Positions 32,111 through 41,313 are shown, counted from the first letter of the stretch. The stretch is 50,173 nt of DNA from Microbacterium sp. A20 (GCF_004794515.1 NZ_SSDF01000049.1:1-50173), one strand, 5' to 3'. Notes: generated from the sequence alone by a model not told the origin. Numbers and translations are program-made.

Positions 32111-35031
32111 CCCTCGACCTCCGCGACGGGATCGACGAACACACCGCTCACGACCGCGTTGTTTCCCGCGATGGGCTCGAACGTCACCGTCACGGTGCCC
32201 GAGACCGCCCAGGAGTACCACGCCCCGGAGGAGAACCCCGACGCCTCGACGGTGTCGAGCACTCTTCCTGCGGTGTCCCGAATCGTGATGCGCTCCTTTC
32301 TGGCGTCGTCGCTGTCCCAGTCGAGCAGATAGAAGGAGAACCGGTGCGGCTCGGCCGTCGGCGCGGACACGGTGAACGTCGGTGACTTCACATGCCAGGC
32401 GGAGGCGATCCTCCCGGGCCGGTCCCCCGCAGCGAGTGCTCGTACGTCGTCGGTCTGCTGCGTCCACACGTACGCGGGACCGGCTGCGGCGACGTCGAGG
32501 CTCACACCGTTTCCGGGGGCGACTCCGCCGCCACCGGCGATCTGCCATCCCGCCGAGCCGTACACTCCGGACCAGTCCCCTGCGGACTCGAGATCCACGC
32601 GCCGAGCCGACGCCGATGCTCGATCGGCGGGTTCCGCGCAGCGTAGCTTCGCGTCGCCCCAGCTCGCATGATCGTTGCCGATGCCGTCTCCGGCGTCGGC
32701 CACGCGGAGTTCGAGGCGGTGCACCCCGGTCACGTCGACATCGATGACCTCGTTGTCGCTGTCCGCCCTCATCGTCGGACTCTCGTAGAGCACCTCTCCG
32801 TCGCCGACGACCGAGAAGACGACGGATCCCTTGGTCTTCTGGGCGTCATCGAGGCCCACCGTGGCGTGGAAGGCCTGGCAGGTTCCGTCGAGCGCCACGC
32901 TCACCGCCGACGGCCCGTCGGTCAGCGGCGCCATGCCGATCCCCTTGTCGAAGGGCTCACCATCGAGGACGATCCTGTCGCCGTCGCCCCACAGCCGCTC
33001 TCCGAGGGATCGATCGCGCTCGACCGGTCCCCATCCGGAGGTCGCCGAGGTCCATTCGTTGTCGCTCACGAAGGACTCGCCCGCCGGCGGTGCCGTGAAC
33101 AGCGGGACCACGGTCAGGGCGAAGACACGCATCCCGTTGTCGGGCAGCGTCACCGAGACGACCGTCTTGCCCTGCTCGGCAGGAGCGGTGACGTAGTACA
33201 CCTGGTAGCCCACTCCCTGATTCTGCGGACCGTTCGCGCCGTTGTTGTAGGTCGAGCTCGCCACCGGCCGGGCGGCGAACTGTCCGGGAGCGGTGCAGCA
33301 CCAGTTGGGTGCCGCGACCTGGGATGTCGAGGTCGAGCCATCGTGGTACGTGATCGTCACCGTCCCGCGCTTCCCGTTGCCGCCGGCAGCGAGGAATCCG
33401 ATCGCACCGCCGCTTCCGTCCAGCTCGACGGTCTGCCCGGAACTCGTTGCACTGTTGGGGACCCCGACTTCGGACGGCCACGTGAACGCCGCCTGATCGA
33501 TCGTCACCGCTCCCCCGGGGACGAGCCCCGCGGCCTCGAGCGCCTGGCGCGAATAGCTGTTGCCGTTCCCGTCGAAGTCTCCTCCCGCCGGCGCCGAGTC
33601 ATCGGTGATCGAGACCCGATCGTAGGCCTCCGCGATCGAGCCGTAGGCGACGCGCGGGTCGACGGGCTCGCTGGTCGCGCCTCCGCGCTTCCCGTCCTGC
33701 GTGAACTCCGCACGACCGATGAGCCAGACGGGTTCCGCCGGCAGCTCTGCGCGAGTGGTCACGGAGAACGTGGCCGACACGGACGCCCCCGGAGCGACCT
33801 CCGCGATCGGCTCGGCGTCGACCGCCTTCACTTCCAGTCCTGACGAGGCGGGGAGCGTGAGCGTGACGCCGCTGTGAGCGACCGAACTCTCGTTCGTGTA
33901 GGTGACGACCACGTCGGTCTTCTTGCCGGGCTCCAGCGAGGGGGAGTCCACCGAGACCGTCGCCAGCGACCGGCATTCAGCCTCGGACGCGCCATCGACG
34001 GGCCCCAGGTCGTCGATCACCAGATCGTCGATGACGGCCGATTGCATGCCCGCGGCGACCTGCTCGAGCGCGAGGTAGGCGTCTCCACAGGACCCGGCGA
34101 CGAAGGTGCGCTCCCAGGGTGCGTCCGGTGCCGAGTCCTGAGGTGGCAGCGAGTCCGTCCAGCCATCGGGCTTCGGCCCGTCTGCCGGCGCGCTGTCGAG
34201 CGGTCGCGCGGTCGTCCGAGCGAGACGTCCGCTCGTGAGGGGGTCGGCGACTCCATCCGCTCCGACGCCGAAGGCGAAGGTGCCGGCGGCGTCGGACTGA
34301 TACGCCAGCCGCACCCGGTAGGCGTGACCGCTCTCGAAGTCGATCGTGCCCGGCCAACTCCGATAGACCTGTCCGACCTTCCCGTTCGCCGCCTTCAGCG
34401 ACCAGTCGCCGCTGATGGTGTCTCGGGTGTAGCCCTCGTGGCGTTCGGAGAGATGCACGGCGGCTTCGCTGGGCTGATCGAGGACGAACGGCCCCCACCC
34501 TTGGTCGACGTGCTCGAAGTCCTCGCTGTAGAAGGCCTCGCCGTCACTCGGATCGCCCCCGCCGTCGCGGACCACGCGCACATCCGCGAACTGGACGGCA
34601 CCGGCGGCACCGGCTCCCGCGCTGAGCGCGATCGTCGCCGTCCGCTGTCCCTTCGGAACGGTGAAATGAACGCGGACGCGTTGGAACGGCTTCCCGAAGA
34701 GCTGATGGTCCATGTCGTCCTGCAGCGGTGGCGTCGCCGTGATCGTCCGGGTTCGCGACCGCTCGCCATTGACGTCGACGGAGAGCGTCGCCGGCCGACC
34801 GTCCGACGTCGACACCCACGCCGACGCGGCGTAGGTGCCGGGCTTCAGACCGTCGAGCCGCTGCGAGACCGTCCCATCCGCCGCACCGGCGACGTTGAGC
34901 ACGGGCCAGCCGTTGTCGTCGGTGACGACCTCGATGCCGGAGACGTCGCCGCTGCTCGAGGTCCGGGTCCATTCGTCGAAAGTGCGCGAGGCGAAGCTTC
35001 CGTCGGCGACCAGCGCGCCCTTCCGAACGAA
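32107..35031 (-). pseudogene. C-terminal part of a frameshifted GH101 endo-alpha-N-acetylgalactosaminidase
   Basis: This open segment of about 970 codons lacks its own start and continues the GH101 protein in another frame. In order it shows a galactose-binding-like domain (ADGSFASRTFDEW, LDGLKPGTYAASAWV), a second jelly roll (DFEHVDQGWGPFVLDQPSEA, GDWSLKAANGKVGQVYRSW), a NEW3-type Ig-like domain (SLEPGKKTDVVVTYTNESS), a probable carbohydrate-binding domain, and an NPCBM domain (EWTSATSGWGPVERDRSLGE to NDHASWGDAKLRC). A last jelly-roll-like domain ends the chain with no sortase motif. The first two domains have direct counterparts behind the catalytic domain of pneumococcal GH101 as I remember it. 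The frame is intact over nearly 3 kb, which argues for a recent mutation or a sequencing error at about 35015-35035. Confidence 0.8.
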
Positions 35032-37133
35032 ACGTCGCCGACTGCCGCGGGCTTGGCCGGGTAGAGCACGTAAGGGACGTTCGGATCGAGGTCCAGCCGT
35101 ACGGCCCCCTTCTTCGCATCGACGGAGCCCTCCGCGACACGACCGGTGTCGGTGAGCCGGTAGATGTTGTACCGTCCGGACTGCCGCATGTCTTCGGGCA
35201 CCTGCCATTCGCGTGGCTCGCCGGATGCGCTCCACGCATAGATCCGATCGGGATCCGGCATGCCGCGGCCGCTCTTCACATCGTCCTGCCAGGGGAGGAA
35301 GTACTCGTCGCCATCGGCGACCAGCCGACCGTCTTTGCTGATCTGCCGCCGCCCATCGACCTCAGCCGAAACGACATCGTCTTCCAGACCCACCCGGCCT
35401 TCGGCCATCGTCACGACGTCGAAGTGCTGGAGGTACTTCGTCGGAAGGTTGACGGTGAACGTCTTCGCCACCCAGGCATCGACGTCACGTTCGCCGTGCC
35501 AACCGCCGATCCCGAGGTTGCTCGCACCGCCCAGAAGCGGCTGAGCCGACTTGGGCCAGACATCGGCGTAGGAGTTGTACAGGAATCTCATCATGTCGGA
35601 CTCGATCCCCACCGCGTCGTACTCGCCGGACTGGTGATAGAAGGTGACGTACGGCCACAGCCACGACGGGAACTCCGATTGCAGCGGCAGACCGGCGTCG
35701 TTGACCGGTTTCGCCGAGGCCCAGGCTTCCCAGTCCTCGCCGAAGAACACGTCCGAGTACACGAATCCGAGTTCGGGAAGGTCGTGCTTGAGCGCCGCGA
35801 TCCGTGTCGCGTAGTCACCGCTGGCGAGGTCCTTCTCCCGGTCCAGGTAGAAGTGCGCATCCCCGTAGAAGTAGCTCGGCTCGGTGGATGACAGGCGGTC
35901 CCACCGGAAGATGTCCGACTCGGGCATCGCCACTCCGCTGTTGATGTGCACGCCGAACTCGGCGTTGAACTTCGAGGCGGATTTCGTGGCGGTCTTCAGG
36001 TCGGCGAGACCACCGGCACGCTCGTTGTAGTGATCGGCGAAATCGCCGTGGGCGGAATCATGGCCCTCGGACTCGTACCCCTTGAGCTGCACGGACTGCC
36101 CCAGCCCATCGGTGTAGAGGTAGCCCTTCTTCACGTCGTCGAGCGCTTTGATGAAGGGCTGCTGGACTCCGCTCATGAAGTTCATCGAGATGTACTGCAC
36201 GACCTTGTCGGCGACCTCGTCTCCGCCGAACGGTGTGGGCATGATCTGGCGGTAGCCCGCGGCAGCATCCTGCCAATCGACGACCCCGTCGCCGTTGCGT
36301 TCGGCGCTCACCGCCACGTCGATGCGGGGCAGCTCCACCACGCCGCCGTCAGGGCCACGATAGGTCCAGGTGCTGCTCCAGACCGATGACCGCTTGACGC
36401 CGTCGCTCTCCGTGGTCTGGTAGCGCAGCGGACCGTACGTCGTGACCGCGTTGGTCGCCACGCCCGCGGCGAGGCCGGAGTTCGAGACGAAGGCGACGTT
36501 CGCCGGCTGCGGTTCCGCGTCGACGGGATCCGAGGCGACCGGCTGGTACTGATCCTGGTTGCCCTTGTTGTCGTAGTACGTCTTGCGCAGCAGCATCGTC
36601 GAAAGCTGGGCCTGCGCGTCGTCGCCTCGCACCGAGACGATGCCCTGGTCGGGGAGGGCGAGGGTTTCGACCCGGAGCTCGCCGTTCTCGCGGATCTCGG
36701 TCACCCGGAAGGAGGTGACCTCCTTCTTCACCTCGATCACGGCGGAGATGCGCACGTCGATCTCCGGGACGCTCATCACATACTCGACCTTCGACTTCGC
36801 GGCCTTCGCCGCAACCGTCGGCGTGTACGCCTTGCCGTTGATCTCGAGGTCATGAGCGGACCCGTCGGCTCCGCCGAGTGTGGCACCCGTGTCTCGCCAG
36901 GTGTATCCCACGACGCGTGGGAACTCCGCGTCGACGTCCACCGCGAGTGCGGAGGAGCGCAGGGCGAAGGTGCCGTCGGGGGACTTCTCACCGTCTGCGA
37001 CGGCAGGCGTCGCGACGAAGAGTTGTGTCGCCAGCAGCACGGCGAGGGAGGCACCGAGGGTCCTGCGTGGGAGCGGCGGCACCGCCGGTGCGGGCGTATG
37101 AACGGAACGCGGGAACGGAAGTGGGAGTCTCAT
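34845..37133 (-). CDS. Secreted GH101 endo-alpha-N-acetylgalactosaminidase, N-terminal and catalytic part
   Basis: The frame codes for 762 residues, but only about the first 700 are genuine; after position 35030 it runs out of frame to a stop at 34845. A Sec signal peptide (hydrophobic core LGASLAVLLATQLFVATPAVA, cut before DGEK) is followed by a beta-sandwich domain and the catalytic TIM barrel. GYESEGHDSAHGDFADHYNE, FGVHINSGVAMPESDIF, FVYSDVFFGEDWEAW and HGERDVDAWVAKTF are typical of GH101. By alignment from memory with pneumococcal SpGH101 (Asp764, Glu796), the nucleophile is Asp461 and the acid/base Glu487. GH101 enzymes release Gal-beta-1,3-GalNAc from Ser/Thr of mucin-type glycoproteins. 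It is the first gene of the GH101-GH116 operon. Confidence 0.88.
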   Translation of the reverse strand: MRLPLPFPRSVHTPAPAVPPLPRRTLGASLAVLLATQLFVATPAVADGEKSPDGTFALRSSALAVDVDAEFPRVVGYTWRDTGATLGGADGSAHDLEINGKAYTPTVAAKAAKSKVEYVMSVPEIDVRISAVIEVKKEVTSFRVTEIRENGELRVETLALPDQGIVSVRGDDAQAQLSTMLLRKTYYDNKGNQDQYQPVASDPVDAEPQPANVAFVSNSGLAAGVATNAVTTYGPLRYQTTESDGVKRSSVWSSTWTYRGPDGGVVELPRIDVAVSAERNGDGVVDWQDAAAGYRQIMPTPFGGDEVADKVVQYISMNFMSGVQQPFIKALDDVKKGYLYTDGLGQSVQLKGYESEGHDSAHGDFADHYNERAGGLADLKTATKSASKFNAEFGVHINSGVAMPESDIFRWDRLSSTEPSYFYGDAHFYLDREKDLASGDYATRIAALKHDLPELGFVYSDVFFGEDWEAWASAKPVNDAGLPLQSEFPSWLWPYVTFYHQSGEYDAVGIESDMMRFLYNSYADVWPKSAQPLLGGASNLGIGGWHGERDVDAWVAKTFTVNLPTKYLQHFDVVTMAEGRVGLEDDVVSAEVDGRRQISKDGRLVADGDEYFLPWQDDVKSGRGMPDPDRIYAWSASGEPREWQVPEDMRQSGRYNIYRLTDTGRVAEGSVDAKKGAVRLDLDPNVPYVLYPAKPAAVGDVSFGRARWSPTEASPRALSTNGPGPRAAATSPASRSSPTTTAGPCSTSPVRRMGRSRSGSTV

Positions 37134-37488
37134 GCGCGATCGATCTCTTTCAGCGTTGAAGGCAACGAGGGCACAGCACGGGGGTGCGGTGCTGGAAGCC
37201 TATGAACGCAGATCATCGTGCGCATTGGACTTTCGAGGCTGCGACCCGGACTCTTCTGGGCCCATCCTGCGCGGAGCCCTCGAGGTGCGCGAGTGAGCAC
37301 ATCGGCCATGACGAGGCAGCACCGCCGGGGGCCACGTCGAGTGCACGGCTTGCTCGCGAGTGCACGGCTTGCTCGCGAGTGCACGGGGTGTGTGCGAGAA
37401 CAGGTCGTGCACTCGGCAACAAGCCGTGCATTCGGCAACGCAGATGAGGGCGCGGGCGAGAGCGCGGGCGGGAGCGCGGGCGCGTGAC
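37134..37488. other. Gene-free spacer upstream of the GH101 gene
   Basis: No coding region is supported here. It contains the GH101 leader with a small hairpin CGTTGAAGGCAACG (37154-37167) and a second stem CAGCAC/GTGCTG (37174-37194), the palindromic element at 37338-37434, and a GC-rich GCGGGCG/GCGGGAG stretch near 37450-37485. No LacI-type site like those at 29502 and 39362 is visible. Confidence 0.6.
37338..37434. repeat. Intergenic palindromic element with 19-bp units (copy B)
   Basis: Three direct units starting CGAGTGCACGG occur at 37338, 37357 and 37376, exactly 19 bp apart; the first two read CGAGTGCACGGCTTGCTCG. Two inverse units follow with CCGTGCA/TCGTGCA cores, 37406-37415 and 37425-37434, again 19 bp apart. 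It lies 55 bases after the GH35 stop codon. Confidence 0.85.
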
Positions 37489-39345
37489 TCAGGAGCCGAC
37501 GAACTCCTCGGTCTCGCCGAAGGAGGGCTCCTCGCGGATCTCGACCGTCGCGCCGAGACCGTCGGTGTCGAGCACCACGATCTCGTTCCGCCCGGCTCTC
37601 CAGAGGGGCGCCGGTGCGTAGAGCGTCTCCTGCGGACCCACCTTCCAATACCGGCCGAGGAGGAAGCCATTCAGCCAGACCATCCCCTTCGATCCACCGG
37701 GGAAGGCGAGCCAGGCATCGAGCGGCTCGGTGATGTCGAAGGATGCCGCGGCCACGCCGTCGGAGACCTCGGTTCCCGCAACCGTGGCGAGGCCGCCCCG
37801 CACTCCGGCATCCATCCACGTGGCGGAGTCCGGAGCGTCCTGCGGGACGAGGCGATGCGTCCATCCGTTCACCAGACGACGGCCGATCATCACGCCGCGC
37901 ATGATGCCCTTGCCCTCGCCCGTGTACGGGCCGTAGTTGATGCGGCCGAGGCTCTCGACGACGATCACGAGTCGGCCGGCCTCGCCGGCGGCGGGCAGCG
38001 CGAGAGACGTCTCACCGTCGCGCTCCAGCACCCCGAGCCGACGACCGTCGAGGAACACCACCGCCCGGTCGTGCAGTCCGTCGATCGTGAGCGTCGCGTC
38101 GGCGGGGTACGACACCTCGGCCTCATAGGCGACCAGGCCGTCTTCGGCACCCAGCTGTTCGAACGTGAGCGGGCGCGGGGTGACGTCGCCGGTCACGGGC
38201 AGGCTCGCCACGAGGTCGAGCGCGGACCCCCGTGGATGCAGCGCGGCCGACGACGCGGCCTGCCTCCGCGGGGCTGCGGGAACAGGCGGGAGTTCGCGCG
38301 AATGGAACGGCGCGAACATCGCCCGGAGCGCGTGGAACTTCTCGTTGAGCGTTCCGTCTTCGCCGATCGGCGCATCCGAGTCGTAGCTCGTCACGGTCGG
38401 CTGCAGCACCCGGTCGTGGTTGGCGCCGTTCCAGAGGCCGAAGTTCGTGCCGCCGTGCGCCATGTAGAGGCTGACGGATCCACCGGCGGCGAGCAGCTCC
38501 TCGATCGTGCCCCCGGTGCTGGCGGCGGAGCGCACGTGGTGCCGCTCACCCCAGTGGTCGAACCAGCCGCCCCACAGCTCGCTGCACATGAGCGCATCGC
38601 CCTCGCGTCGCAGCTCCACGGCCCTCGCGACGCCCGTGCCGAAGGTGAAGGTGGCCATGGCCCCCGGCACACTGCCGTGCTCGATCATGTCGCCGGTGAG
38701 GCCATCGGCCGTCGTGAGCATCTCGATCATCCCCCGACGGCGCAGCCCGTCACGCAGGTGGGCGAGGTAGCCCGCATCGCTGCCGAAGGAGCCGTACTCG
38801 TTCTCGACCTGGATGGCCACGATCGGTCCGCCCTGCGAGGCCTGGAGCGGGACGAGCCGCGGGATGAGCTCGTCGTACCAGGCGTCGACCGCTGCAAGGA
38901 ACTCGGGGTCGCTGGTGCGCAGCGCCGCGACGCGCCCCGACACCCAGAACGGGATCCCGCCGTTGGACCACTCCGCGCAGATGTACGGGCTGGGCCGCAG
39001 GAACACGTCCAGGCCCACCTCGCCCGCGAGCCGGATGAAGCCTTCGATGTCGCGCCAGCCGTCGAAGCGGATGTCGCCCTCGACACGCTCGTGGAAGTTC
39101 CAGGCGACGTAGGTGTCGACCGTGTTCGCGCCCATCGCAGCGAGGCGGCGGAGTCGGTCTTCCCACTGGTCCGGGTGCACGCGGAAGTAGTGGATCGAAC
39201 CGGCGAGGATCCGATGGGGCATGCCCTCACGGAGAATCTCCCCGTCCCGCCAGGTCAGGGTGGGCTCGTCGATCCGCAGCGCGGCTTCCGGGGTGTCGAC
39301 GGCAGCGGAAGAGCCGCCGAGAGCCGAGGCGAGGGGGTCAGGCAT
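37489..39345 (-). CDS. GH35 beta-galactosidase
   Basis: The 618-residue enzyme lacks a signal peptide and should act in the cytoplasm on imported beta-galactosides. The TIM barrel holds the family signature GGPIVAIQVENEYGSFG with acid/base Glu183 and the nucleophile Glu256 in CSELWGGWFDHWG. GSIHYFRVHPDQWEDRL and AWNFHERVEGDIRFDG are further GH35 marks. C-terminal jelly rolls (MVWLNGFLLGRYW) follow. GGAG lies four bases before ATG 39345. The LacI-type site at 39362-39377 is just upstream. With GH101 in the locus, Gal-beta-1,3-GalNAc is the attractive substrate; lactose-like sugars are also possible. Confidence 0.93.
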   Translation of the reverse strand: MPDPLASALGGSSAAVDTPEAALRIDEPTLTWRDGEILREGMPHRILAGSIHYFRVHPDQWEDRLRRLAAMGANTVDTYVAWNFHERVEGDIRFDGWRDIEGFIRLAGEVGLDVFLRPSPYICAEWSNGGIPFWVSGRVAALRTSDPEFLAAVDAWYDELIPRLVPLQASQGGPIVAIQVENEYGSFGSDAGYLAHLRDGLRRRGMIEMLTTADGLTGDMIEHGSVPGAMATFTFGTGVARAVELRREGDALMCSELWGGWFDHWGERHHVRSAASTGGTIEELLAAGGSVSLYMAHGGTNFGLWNGANHDRVLQPTVTSYDSDAPIGEDGTLNEKFHALRAMFAPFHSRELPPVPAAPRRQAASSAALHPRGSALDLVASLPVTGDVTPRPLTFEQLGAEDGLVAYEAEVSYPADATLTIDGLHDRAVVFLDGRRLGVLERDGETSLALPAAGEAGRLVIVVESLGRINYGPYTGEGKGIMRGVMIGRRLVNGWTHRLVPQDAPDSATWMDAGVRGGLATVAGTEVSDGVAAASFDITEPLDAWLAFPGGSKGMVWLNGFLLGRYWKVGPQETLYAPAPLWRAGRNEIVVLDTDGLGATVEIREEPSFGETEEFVGS

Positions 39346-39361
39346 AGCGCTCCAAGCACGA

Positions 39362-39377
39362 GTGTTTGCGTTCACAT
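39362..39377. promoter_or_regulatory. LacI-type operator between GH35 and lacI-like genes
   Basis: GTGTTTGCGTTCACAT has the central GCG/CG step and TGTTTGCG-T-ACA pattern shared with 29502-29517. It lies 17 bases before the GH35 start and 62 bases before the divergent LacI start, so it can control both genes. Confidence 0.65.
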
Positions 39378-39439
39378 TATCGCATCGGTACACCTCGCAC
39401 TTCCTGGTTTTCCGCCGATTGATCGCTACCATTGGTCAC

Positions 39440-40474
39440 ATGTCACCACGCCGCCCGAAAGACGACCGCGCGCCCAGCCAGGTCGATGTCGCCCGACTGG
39501 CCGGCGTCTCGACGCAGACCGTCTCGCGCGTCATGTCCGGGCAGGACACCGTGCGCCCCGAGACCGCCCGGCGGGTGATGGCCGCTGTCGAAGAGCTCGG
39601 GTATCGCGTGCATGCCGCCGCCGCCTCCCTCGCCTCAGGCCGCACGCGCGTGCTGGGCGTGATCGTGGTCTCGACCGACCGCTACTCGTCCGCAGCCCTC
39701 GGCGTCGGCATCCAGCAGGCGGCCGCGGCGAACGGGTACACGGTGACCACGGCGGCGGTCGCCGATCATGCTTCCGCCGAATCGTTCCTGGAGGCCTTCG
39801 ATCGGCTCGAGCGTCAGGGCGCCGAAGGCATCATCCTCGGCGTGCCGGTCGAACTCGACAGCCCCGCGATGCGGGCCCGCACCGAGCGCACCCCGGCCAC
39901 CCGCAGCGAGCGCACCTCCCTCGACGAGGATGCGCCGCTCGCCGTGGACCAGCGCGCGATCGCCCGTCTCGCCGTGGAGCACCTCCTCGACCTCGGCCAC
40001 TCGACCGTCTGGCACGTGTCGGGCGACGACTACTGGACCGAGACGCAGCAGCGCAGCGAAGCGTGGGAGCAGACGCTGCGCGACCACGGCATCGCGCCGC
40101 CGCCCGTCATCCCCGCCGACTGGACCCCCGAGTCCGGCTACCGCGCCGGCCGCACGATCGCGGCCATCCCCGAGGTCACCGCGGTGTTCGTGAGCAGCGA
40201 CGAGATGGCGTTCGGCCTGATCCGCGCGCTGCACGAGGCCGGCCGCAGCGTGCCCGACGACGTCTCGGTGGTGAGCGTCGACGACATCGCCCTCGCCGCC
40301 TATGCCTCTCCCGCGCTCACGACCGTCCGCCAGCCGTTCGAGGCGATGGGGCGGGCAGCCGCCCTCCGGGTCATCGCCCAGATCGAGGGGCACGAGGCGG
40401 TCGGCGAGGTGCCGTCCACCGACCCGCAGCTCATCGTGCGCTCATCCACCGCACCGCCCCGCTCGGCACCGTAG
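39440..40474 (+). CDS. LacI-family transcriptional repressor of the glycan locus
   Basis: The 344-residue repressor has the N-terminal helix-turn-helix QVDVARLAGVSTQTVSRVMS (residues 14-33), hinge helix AAASLASGRTRVLGVIV, and a ribose-binding-like effector domain with VFVSSDEMAFGLIRALHEAG and VSVVSVDDIALAAY. TACCAT (39427-39432) is a -10 element seven bases before ATG 39440 and no ribosome-binding site exists, so the mRNA is probably leaderless. It is divergent from GH35, and both operators resembling each other (29502 and 39362) fit control of the hydrolase and transporter by one protein. The inducer is probably galactose, GalNAc or the disaccharide. Confidence 0.9.
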   Translation: MSPRRPKDDRAPSQVDVARLAGVSTQTVSRVMSGQDTVRPETARRVMAAVEELGYRVHAAAASLASGRTRVLGVIVVSTDRYSSAALGVGIQQAAAANGYTVTTAAVADHASAESFLEAFDRLERQGAEGIILGVPVELDSPAMRARTERTPATRSERTSLDEDAPLAVDQRAIARLAVEHLLDLGHSTVWHVSGDDYWTETQQRSEAWEQTLRDHGIAPPPVIPADWTPESGYRAGRTIAAIPEVTAVFVSSDEMAFGLIRALHEAGRSVPDDVSVVSVDDIALAAYASPALTTVRQPFEAMGRAAALRVIAQIEGHEAVGEVPSTDPQLIVRSSTAPPRSAP

Positions 40475-40498
40475 TCCTCTCCCGGTTCTTCGCCACAC

Positions 40499-40581
40499 AT
40501 GCTCTCCGACGCTCGAGCCCGATACTCAACGGCACGAGACTCAGCGGGAACATGATCGCCGGGAACCCGAAGACGCTCACC
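40499..40581 (-). pseudogene. Relic of a CynX-like MFS transporter gene
   Basis: About 80 bases match the reverse-strand coding sequence of the MFS gene at 42541-42620 at roughly three quarters of positions. Translated on the reverse strand it reads VSVFGFPAIMFPLSLVPLSI against VSIFGLTAIMFPLSLVLLSI in the intact gene. The flanks show no further similarity, so this is the remnant of a second copy lost by deletion. Confidence 0.75.
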
Positions 40582-40620
40582 AGAAGACCCCTTGGAACAC
40601 GAAGCACCAAGGGGTCTTCT
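40582..40620. terminator. Bidirectional terminator
   Basis: AGAAGACCCCTTGG (40582-40595) pairs perfectly with CCAAGGGGTCTTCT (40607-40620). It lies between the convergent LacI gene and small membrane-protein genes. Confidence 0.85.
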
Positions 40621-40635
40621 TGAATCCCAAGGGAC

Positions 40636-41000
40636 TCAGAGTGTGGTGGCAGCGACGATCGCGATTGTCGCCACGACTCCCGTCACGAGAATCAGCACGA
40701 CTCCGATGGCTACCATCCACCAACTCTCGCGCCCCCTGTACCAGCTCCAGAGGATCGCCACGATCGATGCGATGAAGGTGGCGACACTCACCAAGATCTG
40801 CGCGTGCCACGCTCCTTCCGCAACCGCAAATTGCATGAAGGGCCGCAGCCTGCGATGCGAAACGTCTGCATGAACACCCAGTAGCCCACGCCCGCCGAGA
40901 CAACGGCCTGCAACAGAAGAACAGCGACGCCGCGCGCACGGGCATTCGGGTTCCGATAGCTGGTGTCCGCTATGGCGGACGCCTCAGGGGCTGGGCTCAC
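40636..41000 (-). pseudogene. Small membrane protein gene with a one-base frameshift
   Basis: The 5' part starts at GTG 41000 (MSPAPEASAIADTSYRNPNA) and runs through one helix to FRIAGCGPSCN. The reading then shifts by one base to FAVAEGAWHAQILVSVATFI and two more helices ending at 40636. One extra T in the three-base T-run at 40828-40830 (reverse strand) would join them into one protein of about 121 residues with a GCGPSC-like loop, a layout I know from small actinobacterial membrane proteins. It is therefore either a fresh pseudogene or a base-call error. It overlaps the upstream membrane-protein gene by 17 bases. Confidence 0.6.
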
Positions 41001-41208
41001 CGCCATCGCGCGCGTGCCCACGCGGGGATCTCCCCCGCGAGGACCAGAGCTTCTGGCGCAACCGGGGGAACACGAGGGTGACGGCAACGAGGACCGACAC
41101 CGCGACGTACATCAGGAAGACCGGATTCTGAGGGGACAGGTACTGGTACATCACGAAGTTCAGTACCGCGCTCACCACTGCCAGCGCGACAACGACCCAC
41201 CGGATCAT
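40984..41208 (-). CDS. Small membrane protein of unknown function
   Basis: The 74-residue protein has two helices (MIRWVVVALAVVSAVLNFVM and VFLMYVAVSVLVAVTLVF) and a basic, Gly/Ser-rich tail. It begins at ATG 41208; the GAGGGA upstream is farther away than usual. It overlaps the frameshifted gene that follows. No family is recognised. Confidence 0.6.
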   Translation of the reverse strand: MIRWVVVALAVVSAVLNFVMYQYLSPQNPVFLMYVAVSVLVAVTLVFPRLRQKLWSSRGRSPRGHARDGGEPSP

Positions 41209-41301
41209 CCGCGACTGATTCCCTCATCGCCATTCTCTCGTCCCCCTCTGCCGACGCGCCCTGAGTGTCGCGCCGGTAGTACCGTGAACTGCCCACCGCT
41301 A

Positions 41302-41313
41302 GTAACATGTTAC
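41302..41313. promoter_or_regulatory. Palindrome in the promoter of the secreted-protein operon
   Basis: GTAACATGTTAC is a perfect 12-bp palindrome in an AT-rich island 42 bases before the start codon. It could cover a -10 element (TAACAT, or TTACAT on the other half). A dimeric regulator is likely but not identifiable. Confidence 0.5.

Noticed and set aside
34845..35030. Last 60 codons of the GH101 catalytic frame as a genuine C terminus
   Set aside because: They are the out-of-frame reading of a galactose-binding domain that continues intact in the other frame.
37338..37434. Possible CRISPR array because of evenly spaced repeats
   Set aside because: Repeats abut with no unique spacers, include inverted units, and no cas gene is present.
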